Below the pieces are notes generated by a model. It was not told where the DNA came from. It saw only the letters and a list, made by a program, of their open reading frames with translations, and did not search any database. Below are positions 8,568 through 16,575 of a stretch of 64,000 nucleotides of DNA, piece by piece (position 1 is the stretch's first letter; every line of letters begins with the position of its first letter). The stretch lies in assembly GCF_013041615.1 (NCBI RefSeq), contig NZ_JABEPQ010000003.1, positions 186,001 to 250,000 of the forward strand, read 5' to 3'. Made by a program: the position numbers and the translations under genes. This stretch comes from Knoellia koreensis (GTDB lineage Bacteria; Actinomycetota; Actinomycetes; Actinomycetales; Dermatophilaceae).

Positions 8568-10475
8568 ATGAGCGACGGCGCCTACCACGCGGCATACCAA
8601 CGCAGTCTTGACGACCCGGACGGGTTCTGGGGCGAGGCGGCGAAGGCGATCGAGTGGGTGACGCCGCCGCCGCGGGTGCTCGACGACGACCGGCCGCCGT
8701 TCTACCGGTGGTTCACCGGCGGCACGCTCAACACGAGCTTCAACGCACTCGACCGGCACGTGCGCGACGGACGCGGAGAGCAGGCGGCGATCCACTACGT
8801 CAGCCCCGTCACCGACACGAAGCGCACCATCACGTATGCCGCGTTGCTCGACGAGGTGGCGCGGTTCGCCGGCGTGTTGTCCTCGTTGGGTGTCGAGAAG
8901 GGCGACCGGGTCGTCATCTACATGCCGATGGTGCCCGAGGCCGTCGTCGCGATGCTGGCGTGCGCGCGGATCGGTGCGGTGCACTCGGTGGTGTTCGGCG
9001 GGTTCGCGCCCGCCGAGCTGGCCGCGCGGGTCGAGGACGCGAAGCCGGTGGTGGTCGTGTCTGCGTCGTGCGGCATCGAGCCGTCGCGGGTGGTGGAGTA
9101 CAAGCCGCTGCTCGACGCGGCCCTCGATCGCAGCGAGCACAAGCCCGAGGCCGTCATCGTGCTCCAGCGCGAGCAGGCACCGGCCGACGTCGGGGTGCGC
9201 GACACCGACTGGGAGGAGATGGAGTGGGACGACGTCATGCGCGACGCCGAGCCCGCCGACCCGGTCACCGTCGACGCGACCGATCCGCTCTACATCCTCT
9301 ACACGTCAGGGACCACGGGGCGGCCCAAGGGAATCGTGCGGGACAACGGCGGGCATGCGGTCGCGCTGCGCTGGTCGATGCCGAACGTCTATGGCATCAA
9401 CCCCGGTGACACGTGGTTCACCGCGAGCGACGTCGGCTGGGTCGTCGGCCACTCCTACATCGTGTATGCGCCACTGCTCACCGGCGCGACAACCGTTCTG
9501 TACGAAGGGAAACCGGTCGGAACGCCGGATGCGAGCGCGTTCTTCCGGGTGATCTCCGACTACGGCGTCAAGGCCATGTTCACCGCCCCCACGGCATACC
9601 GGGCCATCAAGCGCGACGACCCCTCCGGTGAGCTGCTCGGCTCGCTCGACCTGTCCTCGCTCGAGACCCTCTTCCTGGCGGGTGAGCGGCTCGACCCGGA
9701 CACGTGGGAGTGGGCCACCGAGCGGCTCGGCGTGCCCGTCGTCGACAACTGGTGGCAGACCGAGACGGGGTGGCCGATCGCGTCGAACCTGCGTGGATTG
9801 GAGCCGATGCCGATCAAGCCGGGCTCGCCATCGGTCCCCGTGCCGGGGTATGCCGTGGAGACCCTGGGCGACGACGGCCGCCCCGTGCCTGCGGGCACCG
9901 AGGGTGCGATCTGCATCAAGCTGCCGATGCCCCCGGGGACGCTGCCGACGCTGTGGGGCGACGACGAGCGGTACGTCTCGGGGTACCTGTCGGCGTTCGA
10001 CGGCTACTACCTCACCGGTGACGGCGGCATGGTCGACGAGGACGGCTACCTGTTCGTCATGGGGCGCACCGACGACGTGCTGAACGTTGCGGGACACCGG
10101 CTTTCGACCGGTTCGATCGAAGCGGCGTTGGCGGGGCACGAGGCCGTGGCGGAGTGCGCGGTGATCGGCGTGGCCGACGACTTCAAGGGCCAGGTGCCGC
10201 GCGGGCTGGTGGTGCTCAAGTCCGGGGTGTCGGCCGAGTCCGACGGCGAACGCATCCGGGCCGAGCTGGTGCAGCGGGTCCGTGACGAGGTCGGGGCCGT
10301 GGCCTCGCTGCGGCAGGTCGACATCGTCACTGCCCTGCCCAAGACGCGCTCAGGCAAGATCCTGCGCAAGACGATGCGCGAGATCGCCGACGGCAAGACC
10401 CCGACCGTGCCGTCGACCATCGAGGACGCGACAGTGCTTGAGACCCTGACGCCGGTGCTGCGCCCACCCGCCTAG
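8568..10475 (+). CDS. prpE: Propionyl-CoA synthetase (acyl-CoA synthetase, PrpE type)
   Basis: The 635-residue ANL-superfamily ligase has an ACAS N-terminal segment (AYQRSLDDPDGFWGEAAKAI, YRWFTGGTLNTSFNALDRHV). It also has the AMP-binding P-loop YTSGTTGRPKGI, NWWQTETGWPI in the PrpE form, YLTGDGG, and the C-terminal catalytic lysine motif SGKILRKTMR. It activates propionate, and probably acetate, to the CoA ester with ATP. The start at 8568 follows a GGGGG ribosome-binding stretch; a longer frame from 8508 has no such site. An AEC transporter follows within 11 nt and may be cotranscribed. Confidence 0.88.
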   Translation: MSDGAYHAAYQRSLDDPDGFWGEAAKAIEWVTPPPRVLDDDRPPFYRWFTGGTLNTSFNALDRHVRDGRGEQAAIHYVSPVTDTKRTITYAALLDEVARFAGVLSSLGVEKGDRVVIYMPMVPEAVVAMLACARIGAVHSVVFGGFAPAELAARVEDAKPVVVVSASCGIEPSRVVEYKPLLDAALDRSEHKPEAVIVLQREQAPADVGVRDTDWEEMEWDDVMRDAEPADPVTVDATDPLYILYTSGTTGRPKGIVRDNGGHAVALRWSMPNVYGINPGDTWFTASDVGWVVGHSYIVYAPLLTGATTVLYEGKPVGTPDASAFFRVISDYGVKAMFTAPTAYRAIKRDDPSGELLGSLDLSSLETLFLAGERLDPDTWEWATERLGVPVVDNWWQTETGWPIASNLRGLEPMPIKPGSPSVPVPGYAVETLGDDGRPVPAGTEGAICIKLPMPPGTLPTLWGDDERYVSGYLSAFDGYYLTGDGGMVDEDGYLFVMGRTDDVLNVAGHRLSTGSIEAALAGHEAVAECAVIGVADDFKGQVPRGLVVLKSGVSAESDGERIRAELVQRVRDEVGAVASLRQVDIVTALPKTRSGKILRKTMREIADGKTPTVPSTIEDATVLETLTPVLRPPA

Positions 10476-10485
10476 CCTGTCGGGC

Positions 10486-11409
10486 GTGCAGGGAGTCATC
10501 ACCGGGTTCGTCACCATCGGCGTCGTCATCGGCGTCGGCGCCCTGCTCGCGCACCTGCGCATCGTCGATGCCGGGGCCCAACAGGTGCTGTCACGCATCG
10601 CGTTCTTCGTTGCGAGCCCGGCGCTCATGGTCACCACGCTCGGCCGGGCCGACGTGCACCAGGTGCTGTCCGCCAACCTCGTCGCCTCGGTGGCCGGCGT
10701 GGTGGTGGCCGCCGGGATCTACATCGCCCTGGCCCGCCTCGTGTGGCGAAGGCCGTTGGGGGACACCACGATCGGAGCGCTCAGCTCCGCCTACGTCAAC
10801 GCCGGCAACCTCGGCATCCCGGTCGCCAGCTACGTCCTCGGCGACGCGGCATACGTCGCTCCCACCCTGCTCCTCCAGCTGCTCGTGATGCAGCCAGTGG
10901 CGCTGGCAGTCCTCGACTCGGATGCTCGAGGAGGGGGTATGCCGTGGTGGCAGTTCGCGTTGCGCCCCCTGAAGAACCCACTCACCGTCGGATCATTGCT
11001 CGGTGTCGTGCTGTCGGTCACCGGGTGGACGCTGCCGACGATCGTCGAGGACCCACTCGTCCTGCTCGGGCACATGGCGGTGCCGAGCATGCTCGTGGCC
11101 TACGGAGTGGCGCTGCGCCTCGGGCCCGGGCTGGGACGGGCCGGGTCGGTCAGCGAGCTGGCGACGACGTCGACGCTCAAGCTGCTGGTGCAGCCGGTGG
11201 TCGCGTGGTTGGTGGCGAGCGTGGTGCTGGGCGTCGAGGGGCACGCCCTGCTCGCGATCGTCGTGACCTCGGCGCTGCCCACGGCACAGAACATCTTCGT
11301 CCACGCCACCCGCTACGACCGGGCCACGGTGCTGGCCCGCGACACCATCCTCATCACGACGATCGGCTCGGTGCCGGTCATCCTCCTGCTCGCCTGGCTC
11401 CTCGGCTGA
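10486..11409 (+). CDS. AEC-family (auxin efflux carrier-like) transporter
   Basis: The 307-residue protein consists almost entirely of hydrophobic helices (about 10) and shows AEC-family features: AYVNAGNLGIPVASYVLGD, LKNPLTVGSLLGVVLS, and ALPTAQNIFVHATRY near the C-terminus. Bacterial AEC proteins carry malate, malonate or other organic anions. It begins with GTG 11 nt after prpE, so transport of a carboxylate used by that ligase is plausible but unproven. Confidence 0.85.
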   Translation: MQGVITGFVTIGVVIGVGALLAHLRIVDAGAQQVLSRIAFFVASPALMVTTLGRADVHQVLSANLVASVAGVVVAAGIYIALARLVWRRPLGDTTIGALSSAYVNAGNLGIPVASYVLGDAAYVAPTLLLQLLVMQPVALAVLDSDARGGGMPWWQFALRPLKNPLTVGSLLGVVLSVTGWTLPTIVEDPLVLLGHMAVPSMLVAYGVALRLGPGLGRAGSVSELATTSTLKLLVQPVVAWLVASVVLGVEGHALLAIVVTSALPTAQNIFVHATRYDRATVLARDTILITTIGSVPVILLLAWLLG

Positions 11410-11416
11410 CGCGCTT

Positions 11417-11472
11417 GCGAGTCTTCGGAAGAATTCCGACGCTGGAACGTCGGAATTCTTCCGAAGACTCGC
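11417..11472 (+). terminator. Perfect 24-bp-stem hairpin after the AEC gene
   Basis: Arms 11417-11440 and 11449-11472 are perfectly complementary over 24 bp with an 8-nt loop, 7 nt after the AEC stop. There is no T-run, as is common for actinobacterial terminators. The arm starts GCGAGTCTTCGG; the leading GCTTGCG matches the opening of the other gene-end hairpins in the window. Confidence 0.7.
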
Positions 11473-11476
11473 GGCA

Positions 11477-11515
11477 ACGCAGACGCAACGCGGTCAGCGG
11501 CGGCGGCGCGAGGTG
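11477..11515. repeat. 39-bp perfect direct repeat, left copy
   Basis: These 39 bases are identical, in the same orientation, to 16537-16575. The right copy contains the last 22 bases of the HerA-like gene and part of its terminator arm. Here the same bases sit outside any gene, just after the AEC hairpin. The pair brackets a 5.0-kb segment, as expected for an integration or recombination scar. Confidence 0.85.
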
Positions 11516-11561
11516 ACACACCCGACGGAATAGTTGTGTGACTGAAGTACTTGGCAGTGGC

Positions 11562-12185
11562 ATGAAGATCGAGATCTGGTCCGACGTCGCCTGCCCGTTC
11601 TGCTACCTCGGTGAGCGCCACCTGGCGCTGGCCCTGGAGTCCTTCGAGCACCGCGACGACGTCGAGATCGTGCCGCGGGCGTTCGAGCTCGACCCCACCG
11701 CGGCGCCGCACGAGCACCGTCCCATGGTCGACGCGCTGGCCGCGAAGTTCGGCACCACACCGGCCCAGGTGACCGCCATGCAGCGCGGTATTGCCGACAA
11801 GGCTCACGCGGTCGGCCTGGAGTTCGACACGACGAAGGCCAGTGTCACCAACACCTTCGACGCCCACCGGCTCGTCCACCTGGCCCGTGAGAGCGGGCTC
11901 GACCGCCAGATGCTCGCCGCCCTGATGCGCGGCTACTTTGCCCGCGGCCTCAAGGCCGGCGACGTCGATGAGCTCGTCGCGGTGGCGACCGAGGTGGGAC
12001 TCGACGAGGACCGGGTGCGCGAGGTGCTGGCCGGTGACGAGTTTGCCGATGCCGTCCGCGCCGATGAGTCGAAGGCGCAGTCGATCGGCGTGAGCGGCGT
12101 GCCGTTCTTCCTCATCGACGGCAAGTACGCCGTCTCCGGCGCGCAGCCGGTCGAGACCTTCCGGTCCGCCCTCGACGAGGTCTGA
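11562..12185 (+). CDS. DsbA-family (FrnE-like) thiol oxidoreductase, interrupted near its C-terminus
   Basis: The 207-residue product has the FrnE/DsbA layout: an N-terminal thioredoxin-fold strand, then the redox motif CPFC (SDVACPFCYLGERHL), a helical insert, and the cis-proline loop SGVPFFLIDGKYAVSGAQP. Such cytosolic proteins act as disulfide oxidoreductases or 2-hydroxychromene isomerase relatives. The frame meets TGA at 12183-12185 exactly where relatives usually have Trp (DEV-W-...). It then stays open for 32 more codons that look like the normal family tail. The ATG at 11562 is preferred; an in-frame GTG lies at 11538. The cut form keeps every catalytic element. Confidence 0.85.
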   Translation: MKIEIWSDVACPFCYLGERHLALALESFEHRDDVEIVPRAFELDPTAAPHEHRPMVDALAAKFGTTPAQVTAMQRGIADKAHAVGLEFDTTKASVTNTFDAHRLVHLARESGLDRQMLAALMRGYFARGLKAGDVDELVAVATEVGLDEDRVREVLAGDEFADAVRADESKAQSIGVSGVPFFLIDGKYAVSGAQPVETFRSALDEV

Positions 12186-12284
12186 GCCAAGGAGCATCCG
12201 ATCCAGGTCGTCGGCGGCGACGCTGTCGACGGAGCCGTGTGCACCGACGACTCGTGCGCCCTGCCGGAGCCGTCGAACCCCTGA
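12183..12284 (+). other. In-frame C-terminal tail of the FrnE-like gene beyond an internal TGA
   Basis: After TGA (12183-12185) the same frame reads AKEHPIQVVGG, then CTDDSC and ALPEPSNP, and ends at TGA 12282-12284. Actinobacterial FrnE-like proteins commonly end with a 'W...HP...VVGG...C..D.C..P' tail, so a one-base TGG to TGA change explains the arrangement. It could be a real nonsense mutation, a read-through site or a sequencing error. Confidence 0.65.
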
Positions 12285-12292
12285 CGCCGCCG

Positions 12293-13210
12293 TCAGCGGC
12301 CGAGGGTGTCGCGCACCGGCGCGATGACCTCCGCGCCGAACCGCGCGATCGTGTCGAGGTTGATCGAGCCGTTCTCGTCGAGCACCGCTGCGTTGAAGCC
12401 GGCAATGCCGTGCGCCGACACCGCCCCGGTGAGCTCCTCGACCCACTGCCGCGCCGAGCCACCGACGAACCGTCCGTCCGGTCCGCGCGTCTGCGCCACG
12501 TCGGCCGCGGTCAGGATCGGCGTGCCGAGGTTGACGACGGTGATGATCTCGGCGGGGTCGCGACCGGCCTCACCGGCTGCCGCGTCGATGCGGGCGCGGC
12601 CCTCGCGGTAGACCTGCGTGGTCCAGTCTGCGCCGCCCGGCGGGATCCACCCGTCGGCCTTGCGGCCGGTGATGGCGAGGGCTCGCGGACCGCCGGATCC
12701 GGTCCAGATCGGCGGCGTCGGCACGGCCGACGGCGCCAGGTGGTCGGCGCGGTAGTGCTCACCCTCGAAGTCGACCGGCCGCCCGGGCCCGCCGGTGAGC
12801 CTGCGCACCACGTCGATCGCCTCGTCGAAGGCGTCGACGGCCTGCCGCGGCGTCAGGTGCGGCACCCCCATCCGCGTGATGTGCTCCCAGTAGCCACCGG
12901 AGCCCAGACCCAACGCGAACCGGCCACCGGACAGCGATGCGATCGATGCGACGGTCCGCGCCAGCATCGGCGCGGGACGCAGCGGAAGGTTCGTCACGCC
13001 GACGTAACCCGAGATGCGGCTGGTGCGACCCAGGAGGTAGGGAACGGCGGCATACGGCTCGAAAGACTGTGCGCCGTAAGGGTGGTCGGTGATCGAGAAG
13101 AGATCGAAGCCGGCCGCCTCCGCGGCCTGGACGACCGCCTCGGCCGCGGCGCCCTGGCCGAATGGCACGTCGGCCGCGAAGCCGAACAGGGGCCGGGTCT
13201 GCAAGGTCAT
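12293..13210 (-). CDS. LLM-class F420/FMN-dependent oxidoreductase
   Basis: The 305-residue TIM-barrel protein has bacterial luciferase-like motifs: FGFAADVPFGQGAAAE, FSITDHPYGAQSFEP, GVTNLPLRPAPMLARTVASI, SGGRFALGLGSGG and ITGRKADGWIPPGG. The GRKADGWIP element is typical of F420-dependent members. The ATG at 13210 overlaps the stop of the upstream marR gene by 4 nt, which fixes the start. It therefore forms a marR-LLM operon, divergent from doxX-MFS-LLM. The substrate is unknown; the setting suggests reductive handling of a foreign or toxic compound. Confidence 0.85.
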   Translation of the reverse strand: MTLQTRPLFGFAADVPFGQGAAAEAVVQAAEAAGFDLFSITDHPYGAQSFEPYAAVPYLLGRTSRISGYVGVTNLPLRPAPMLARTVASIASLSGGRFALGLGSGGYWEHITRMGVPHLTPRQAVDAFDEAIDVVRRLTGGPGRPVDFEGEHYRADHLAPSAVPTPPIWTGSGGPRALAITGRKADGWIPPGGADWTTQVYREGRARIDAAAGEAGRDPAEIITVVNLGTPILTAADVAQTRGPDGRFVGGSARQWVEELTGAVSAHGIAGFNAAVLDENGSINLDTIARFGAEVIAPVRDTLGR

Positions 13211-13647
13211 GTTTCCTCCATCTCGATGAGCGAGCGCAGCCGGCCGCACTGGCCGCCGTCGAGGCGACCCACGACGGGCGCCCCGTCGACCACAGCCGGA
13301 ACCAGCTTGGTGCGCAACGCTTTTCCCTTGGTAGTGAGGCACAGCTGACGGGCCCGGCGGTCCGTCGGATCGGGCTTGCGGGTGAGCAGGCCGGCGCCCT
13401 CGAGCTGGTCGGCGAGCGCGGTGAGGTGCGAGGGCTCACAGGCGGTCGCCTCGGCGGCCTGCTGCATCCGCATGGGTTCGGACAGAGTGACGACGAGCCT
13501 CGCCTGGGGTGCGCTGATCCCGAAGTCGTGCGCCACCGTCTCGACGTGCCGGCGCAGCTCCATGCCGAGCCGGAGCAGGCTGTCGAGCGCGTCGAGCCGC
13601 GCCTGGTCGTCGCCCGTGCGAGCGGGGGTATGCCGCGTGGCTGCCAT
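13207..13647 (-). CDS. MarR-family transcriptional regulator
   Basis: The 146-residue protein has the winged-helix MarR core (ISAPQARLVVTLSEP, QAAEATACEPSHLTALADQLEGAGLLTRKPDPTDRRARQLCLTTKGKAL). The wing carries the DPTDRRA motif that defines the family. A GGCGAGGAG site precedes the ATG at 13647. It is cotranscribed with an LLM oxidoreductase and divergent from DoxX, MFS and a second LLM oxidoreductase. It most likely represses both directions from the shared intergenic region and is relieved by a small phenolic or similar ligand. Confidence 0.9.
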   Translation of the reverse strand: MAATRHTPARTGDDQARLDALDSLLRLGMELRRHVETVAHDFGISAPQARLVVTLSEPMRMQQAAEATACEPSHLTALADQLEGAGLLTRKPDPTDRRARQLCLTTKGKALRTKLVPAVVDGAPVVGRLDGGQCGRLRSLIEMEET

Positions 13648-13682
13648 GGTCTGCTCCTCGCCTCCCAGAATACTTGGTTGAA

Positions 13683-13698
13683 TGAAGAAATAACTTCA
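13683..13698. promoter_or_regulatory. Candidate MarR operator
   Basis: TGAAG-AAATAA-CTTCA is a perfect 5-bp inverted repeat in the AT-rich centre of the marR/doxX divergent gap. MarR proteins autoregulate from such sites. The assignment is by position and symmetry only. Confidence 0.45.
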
Positions 13699-13773
13699 CT
13701 AGGTGAACCGTTGTGAGGTCTGTTGTCTTCCCGCACCTGTGTCTTCACACACTTCACCACGGAGGTTCCTCAC

Positions 13774-14127
13774 GTGACCATCACCACCATCATTCTCTCC
13801 GCCCTGCTCGGCCTGGGCTTCTTCCTGGCCGGTACGGGCAAGCTGCGCCGGGCCGAACCCGTCACCGGCACCCTCGAGTCGCTGGGCGTCACCCCGAGCC
13901 TGCAGAAGACCGTCGGCGCCCTCGAGGTGCTCGGCGCCATCGGCGTCGTCATAGGCCTGTGGCTCCAGCCGCTCGGCATCGCCGCCGCCATCGGGCTCGT
14001 CCTCATGATGATCGGCGCGCTCGTCTTCCACGTCCGGGCCCGGGACACGTTCAAGGGCAGTGTGGGCGCGCTCGTCCTGCTCGTCCTGGGCGCCGTCGTC
14101 CTGGCCTTCCAGTTCGCGACAGCCTGA
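13774..14127 (+). CDS. DoxX-family membrane protein
   Basis: The 117-residue protein has four membrane helices and the DoxX-like pattern GLGFFLAGTGKLRRAEPV at the start, then ALEVLGAIGVVIGLWLQPLGIAAAIGLVLMMIGA. GTG at 13774 was chosen because GGAGG lies 8 nt upstream (13761-13765); earlier in-frame starts lack one. It leads an operon with an MFS exporter and an LLM oxidoreductase. DoxX proteins are linked to oxidative or thiol stress, which agrees with this redox/export module. Confidence 0.8.
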   Translation: MTITTIILSALLGLGFFLAGTGKLRRAEPVTGTLESLGVTPSLQKTVGALEVLGAIGVVIGLWLQPLGIAAAIGLVLMMIGALVFHVRARDTFKGSVGALVLLVLGAVVLAFQFATA

Positions 14128-14140
14128 ATCGACGGCCCTG

Positions 14141-15622
14141 ATGTTCCGCTCCGTTCCCTACAAGTGGCTGGTGGCCACGGCGTTCGTCATGGCGCTGTTC
14201 ATGGAGATCCTCGACATGACGGTGCTCAACACGGCGCTGCCCATCCTGGGCGAACACTTCGACGCCGAGACCTCGACGCTGCAGTGGCTGGTCACGGGCT
14301 ACCTCGTGAGCCTCGCGGTCTTCATCCCCGCCTCCGGCTGGGTGGCTGACCGGTTCGGCGACAAGAACACGTTCGTGCTCGCCCTCGCCATCTACACCGC
14401 GGCCTCGTTGTGGGCCGGTTTCGCGAACTCGGTGACGGAGCTGCTCATCGCCCGTGTGACGCAGGGCGTCGGCGGTGGTCTGCTGACGCCGGTGGGCACG
14501 GCCATGTTGTTCCGTGCCTTCCCGCCGCATGAGCGCGCCCGCGCTTCCGCGGTGCTGGCCATCCCGACGACGCTGGCACCGGCCCTCGGCCCGGTGCTCG
14601 GCGGCTGGCTCGCCGACAACATCTCGTGGCGCTGGGTGTTCCTGCTCAAGGTGCCGATCGGCATCATCGGCCTGGTCTTCAGCGCCGTCGCCCTCAGGAA
14701 GGGCGTGCGGACGGCCCGCGAGCGCCTCGACGTACTCGGGTTCCTCACCGGCGGTGCCGGTCTGGCGACCCTGCTCGTCGGCCTCGAACGCGGGGCGCGT
14801 GAGGGCTGGTCCGACCGTCCCACGCTGGCGCTCGTCAGCGCCGGCGTCCTGCTCGTCATCGCGTTCGTCGTGACCGAGCGGCGCGTGCAGTTCCCGATGA
14901 TCGACCTCAAGCTGCTCGGCAACCGGATGTTCCGGCTCGGCAACATCATCATGCTGCCGGCTGCCGGAGCCACGATGGGTGCGCTGTTCGTCGTGCCCCT
15001 CATGGTGCAGACCTCGATGGGACTGTCCGCCACCGAGTCCGGCCTGCTGACCATGTGGCAGGCGATCGGGATGCTCGTGGTGCTGCCCTTCACCAACCGC
15101 GTCTTCCAGCGGGTCGGTCCACGCCGGATGCTCGCGGGCGGGTTTGCCGTCATCACGCTGAGCCAGGTCGGGTTGGCGCTCGTCGAGGCGGAATCGAGCC
15201 TGTGGCTCATCCGCAGCGCGATGTTCCTCATGGGCATGGCCGGCGCGTTCATCATGGTGCCGGTGCAGGCCGCGGCCTTCTCGAGCATCACCCCGCTGGA
15301 GACGGCTCGCGCGAGCGCGCTGTTCTCGACCACCCGCCAGGTCGCCGCCAGCGTCGGTGTCGCCCTGCTGGCCACCACGCTCACCGTCCGGATGACGTCC
15401 CACCTGGCCGACCTCGCGGTGGACGCCTCGGCGACCACACGCACGGCCGCCGCGTTCGCGGCATACCAGGACGTCTTTGTCGTCAGCGCCCTCATCGCCG
15501 CCTTCGGCGTCGCGGTCTCGCTGCTGGTGCGCGACCATGAAGCGGCGGCCAGCCGCGGCCCTGCGCCCGTGCCCGCCGACCCGATCGAGCCAGCCGTCGA
15601 GCCCGTGGAGGCAACGTCATGA
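14141..15622 (+). CDS. MFS drug exporter, DHA2 (14-helix, EmrB/QacA) type
   Basis: The 493-residue transporter has DHA2 motif C-like and D1 elements: MEILDMTVLNTALPILGEHF in helix 1, WLVTGYLVSLAVFIPASGWVADRFG with motif A, and ALGPVLGGWLADNISWRWVF (motif C region). Fourteen helices are expected at this length. It follows doxX by 13 nt, and its stop overlaps the next LLM gene's ATG (ATGA). MarR control of a DHA2 pump is a standard arrangement for export of toxic organic compounds. Confidence 0.9.
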   Translation: MFRSVPYKWLVATAFVMALFMEILDMTVLNTALPILGEHFDAETSTLQWLVTGYLVSLAVFIPASGWVADRFGDKNTFVLALAIYTAASLWAGFANSVTELLIARVTQGVGGGLLTPVGTAMLFRAFPPHERARASAVLAIPTTLAPALGPVLGGWLADNISWRWVFLLKVPIGIIGLVFSAVALRKGVRTARERLDVLGFLTGGAGLATLLVGLERGAREGWSDRPTLALVSAGVLLVIAFVVTERRVQFPMIDLKLLGNRMFRLGNIIMLPAAGATMGALFVVPLMVQTSMGLSATESGLLTMWQAIGMLVVLPFTNRVFQRVGPRRMLAGGFAVITLSQVGLALVEAESSLWLIRSAMFLMGMAGAFIMVPVQAAAFSSITPLETARASALFSTTRQVAASVGVALLATTLTVRMTSHLADLAVDASATTRTAAAFAAYQDVFVVSALIAAFGVAVSLLVRDHEAAASRGPAPVPADPIEPAVEPVEATS

Positions 15623-16485
15623 ACGACTACGGACGACCGGTCGAGTTCGGCTGGTTCATGTCGCCCGACGCCGACCGTCCCGACGTGCTGCTCGACGCGG
15701 CGCGCGTGGCGGACCGGGCCGGTCTCGACCTGATCGGTGTGCAGGACCACCCCTACAACTCGGGCTTCCTCGACACGTGGACACTGCTGTCCGCGGTCGG
15801 GGCGGTCACCGAGCGGGTGCGGCTCTTCCCCGACGTGGCGAACCTGCCACTGCGGCCTCCCGTGATGCTCGCCAAGGCAGCCGCATCGCTCGACCGGATC
15901 ACCGGTGGACGCGTCGAGCTGGGGCTCGGCGCCGGGGCGTTCCCCGACGGCATCCGGGCGTTCGGCGGCACGGTCGGAGAGCCACGCGAGAAGTTCGAGG
16001 CGGTCGCCGAGGCGATCGACGTCATGGACCTCTTCTGGTCGGGACGACCGGCCTCGTATGCCGGGAAGCACTTTTCGATGACCGGCGCCCACCCCGGGCC
16101 GCGCCCGTTGCACGACATCGGCATCTGGTTGGGGGCGTTCAAGCCGCGCATGCTGGATCTGTTGGGGCGCAAGGCAGATGGATGGCTTCCGTCCCTGGCG
16201 TTCGTCCCACCGGACCAGCTCGGCGGGGCCCACGAGCAGATCGACGAGGCCGCGCGCTCCGCCGGACGTGACCCCGCAGAGATCACCCGCATCTACAACG
16301 TGTGGGGCGACTTCTCGACCGGGCAGTGGGTCGACCTGCTCACCCAGGTCACGCTCGACCACGGCATGAACGGTTATGTCTTCGGCGTGCCGCCGGTCGA
16401 GTCCGCGCTGCGCCGCATCAGCGACGAGATCGCCCCTGCCGTGCGCGAGGCGGTCGCGACCGAACGCAACCGCCGGTCAACCTGA
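15619..16485 (+). CDS. LLM-class F420/FMN-dependent oxidoreductase (second copy)
   Basis: The 288-residue luciferase-like TIM-barrel protein has VEFGWFMSPDADRPDVLLDAARVADRAG, GVQDHPYNSGFLDTWTLL, VANLPLRPPVMLAKAAASLD, GGRVELGLGAGAFPDGI and LLGRKADGWLPSLAFV. It is a clear paralogue of the enzyme at 12293-13210 but from a different subgroup. Its start overlaps the MFS stop by 4 nt, so the exporter and oxidoreductase are made together. Two different LLM enzymes on the two arms of one MarR divergon suggest sequential or alternative reduction of one class of substrate. Confidence 0.85.
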   Translation: MNDYGRPVEFGWFMSPDADRPDVLLDAARVADRAGLDLIGVQDHPYNSGFLDTWTLLSAVGAVTERVRLFPDVANLPLRPPVMLAKAAASLDRITGGRVELGLGAGAFPDGIRAFGGTVGEPREKFEAVAEAIDVMDLFWSGRPASYAGKHFSMTGAHPGPRPLHDIGIWLGAFKPRMLDLLGRKADGWLPSLAFVPPDQLGGAHEQIDEAARSAGRDPAEITRIYNVWGDFSTGQWVDLLTQVTLDHGMNGYVFGVPPVESALRRISDEIAPAVREAVATERNRRST

Positions 16486-16500
16486 TCTCCCCGCGCGTGC

Positions 16501-16548
16501 TTGCGTCTGCGTGAACGGCTGCCATAGCCACCGTTCACGCAGACGCAA
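16501..16548. terminator. Bidirectional hairpin between convergent LLM and HerA-like genes
   Basis: Arms 16501-16518 and 16531-16548 pair perfectly over 18 bp. They begin TTGCGTCTGCG and end CGCAGACGCAA around a 12-nt loop that can add a small inner stem. It sits between two convergent genes and can serve both. The arm belongs to the GCTTGCGTCTGCG family seen again near 48.1 and 49.3 kb. Confidence 0.7.
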
Positions 16549-16575
16549 CGCGGTCAGCGGCGGCGGCGCGAGGTG
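16537..16575. repeat. 39-bp perfect direct repeat, right copy (overlaps 3' end of HerA-like gene)
   Basis: Identical to 11477-11515. Its right 22 bases are the last codons and stop of the HerA-like gene (reverse strand); its left part is the terminator arm. Repeats that rebuild the 3' end of a host gene are typical of site-specific integration scars, though no integrase lies between the copies. Confidence 0.85.

Noticed and set aside
11417-11472. Insertion-sequence terminal repeats
   Set aside because: The arms are adjacent with an 8-nt loop and no transposase nearby; a transcription terminator fits better.
12183-12185. Selenocysteine codon in the FrnE-like gene
   Set aside because: The position corresponds to Trp in relatives, not Cys; no SECIS-like hairpin or sel genes are seen. 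A TGG to TGA change is simpler.
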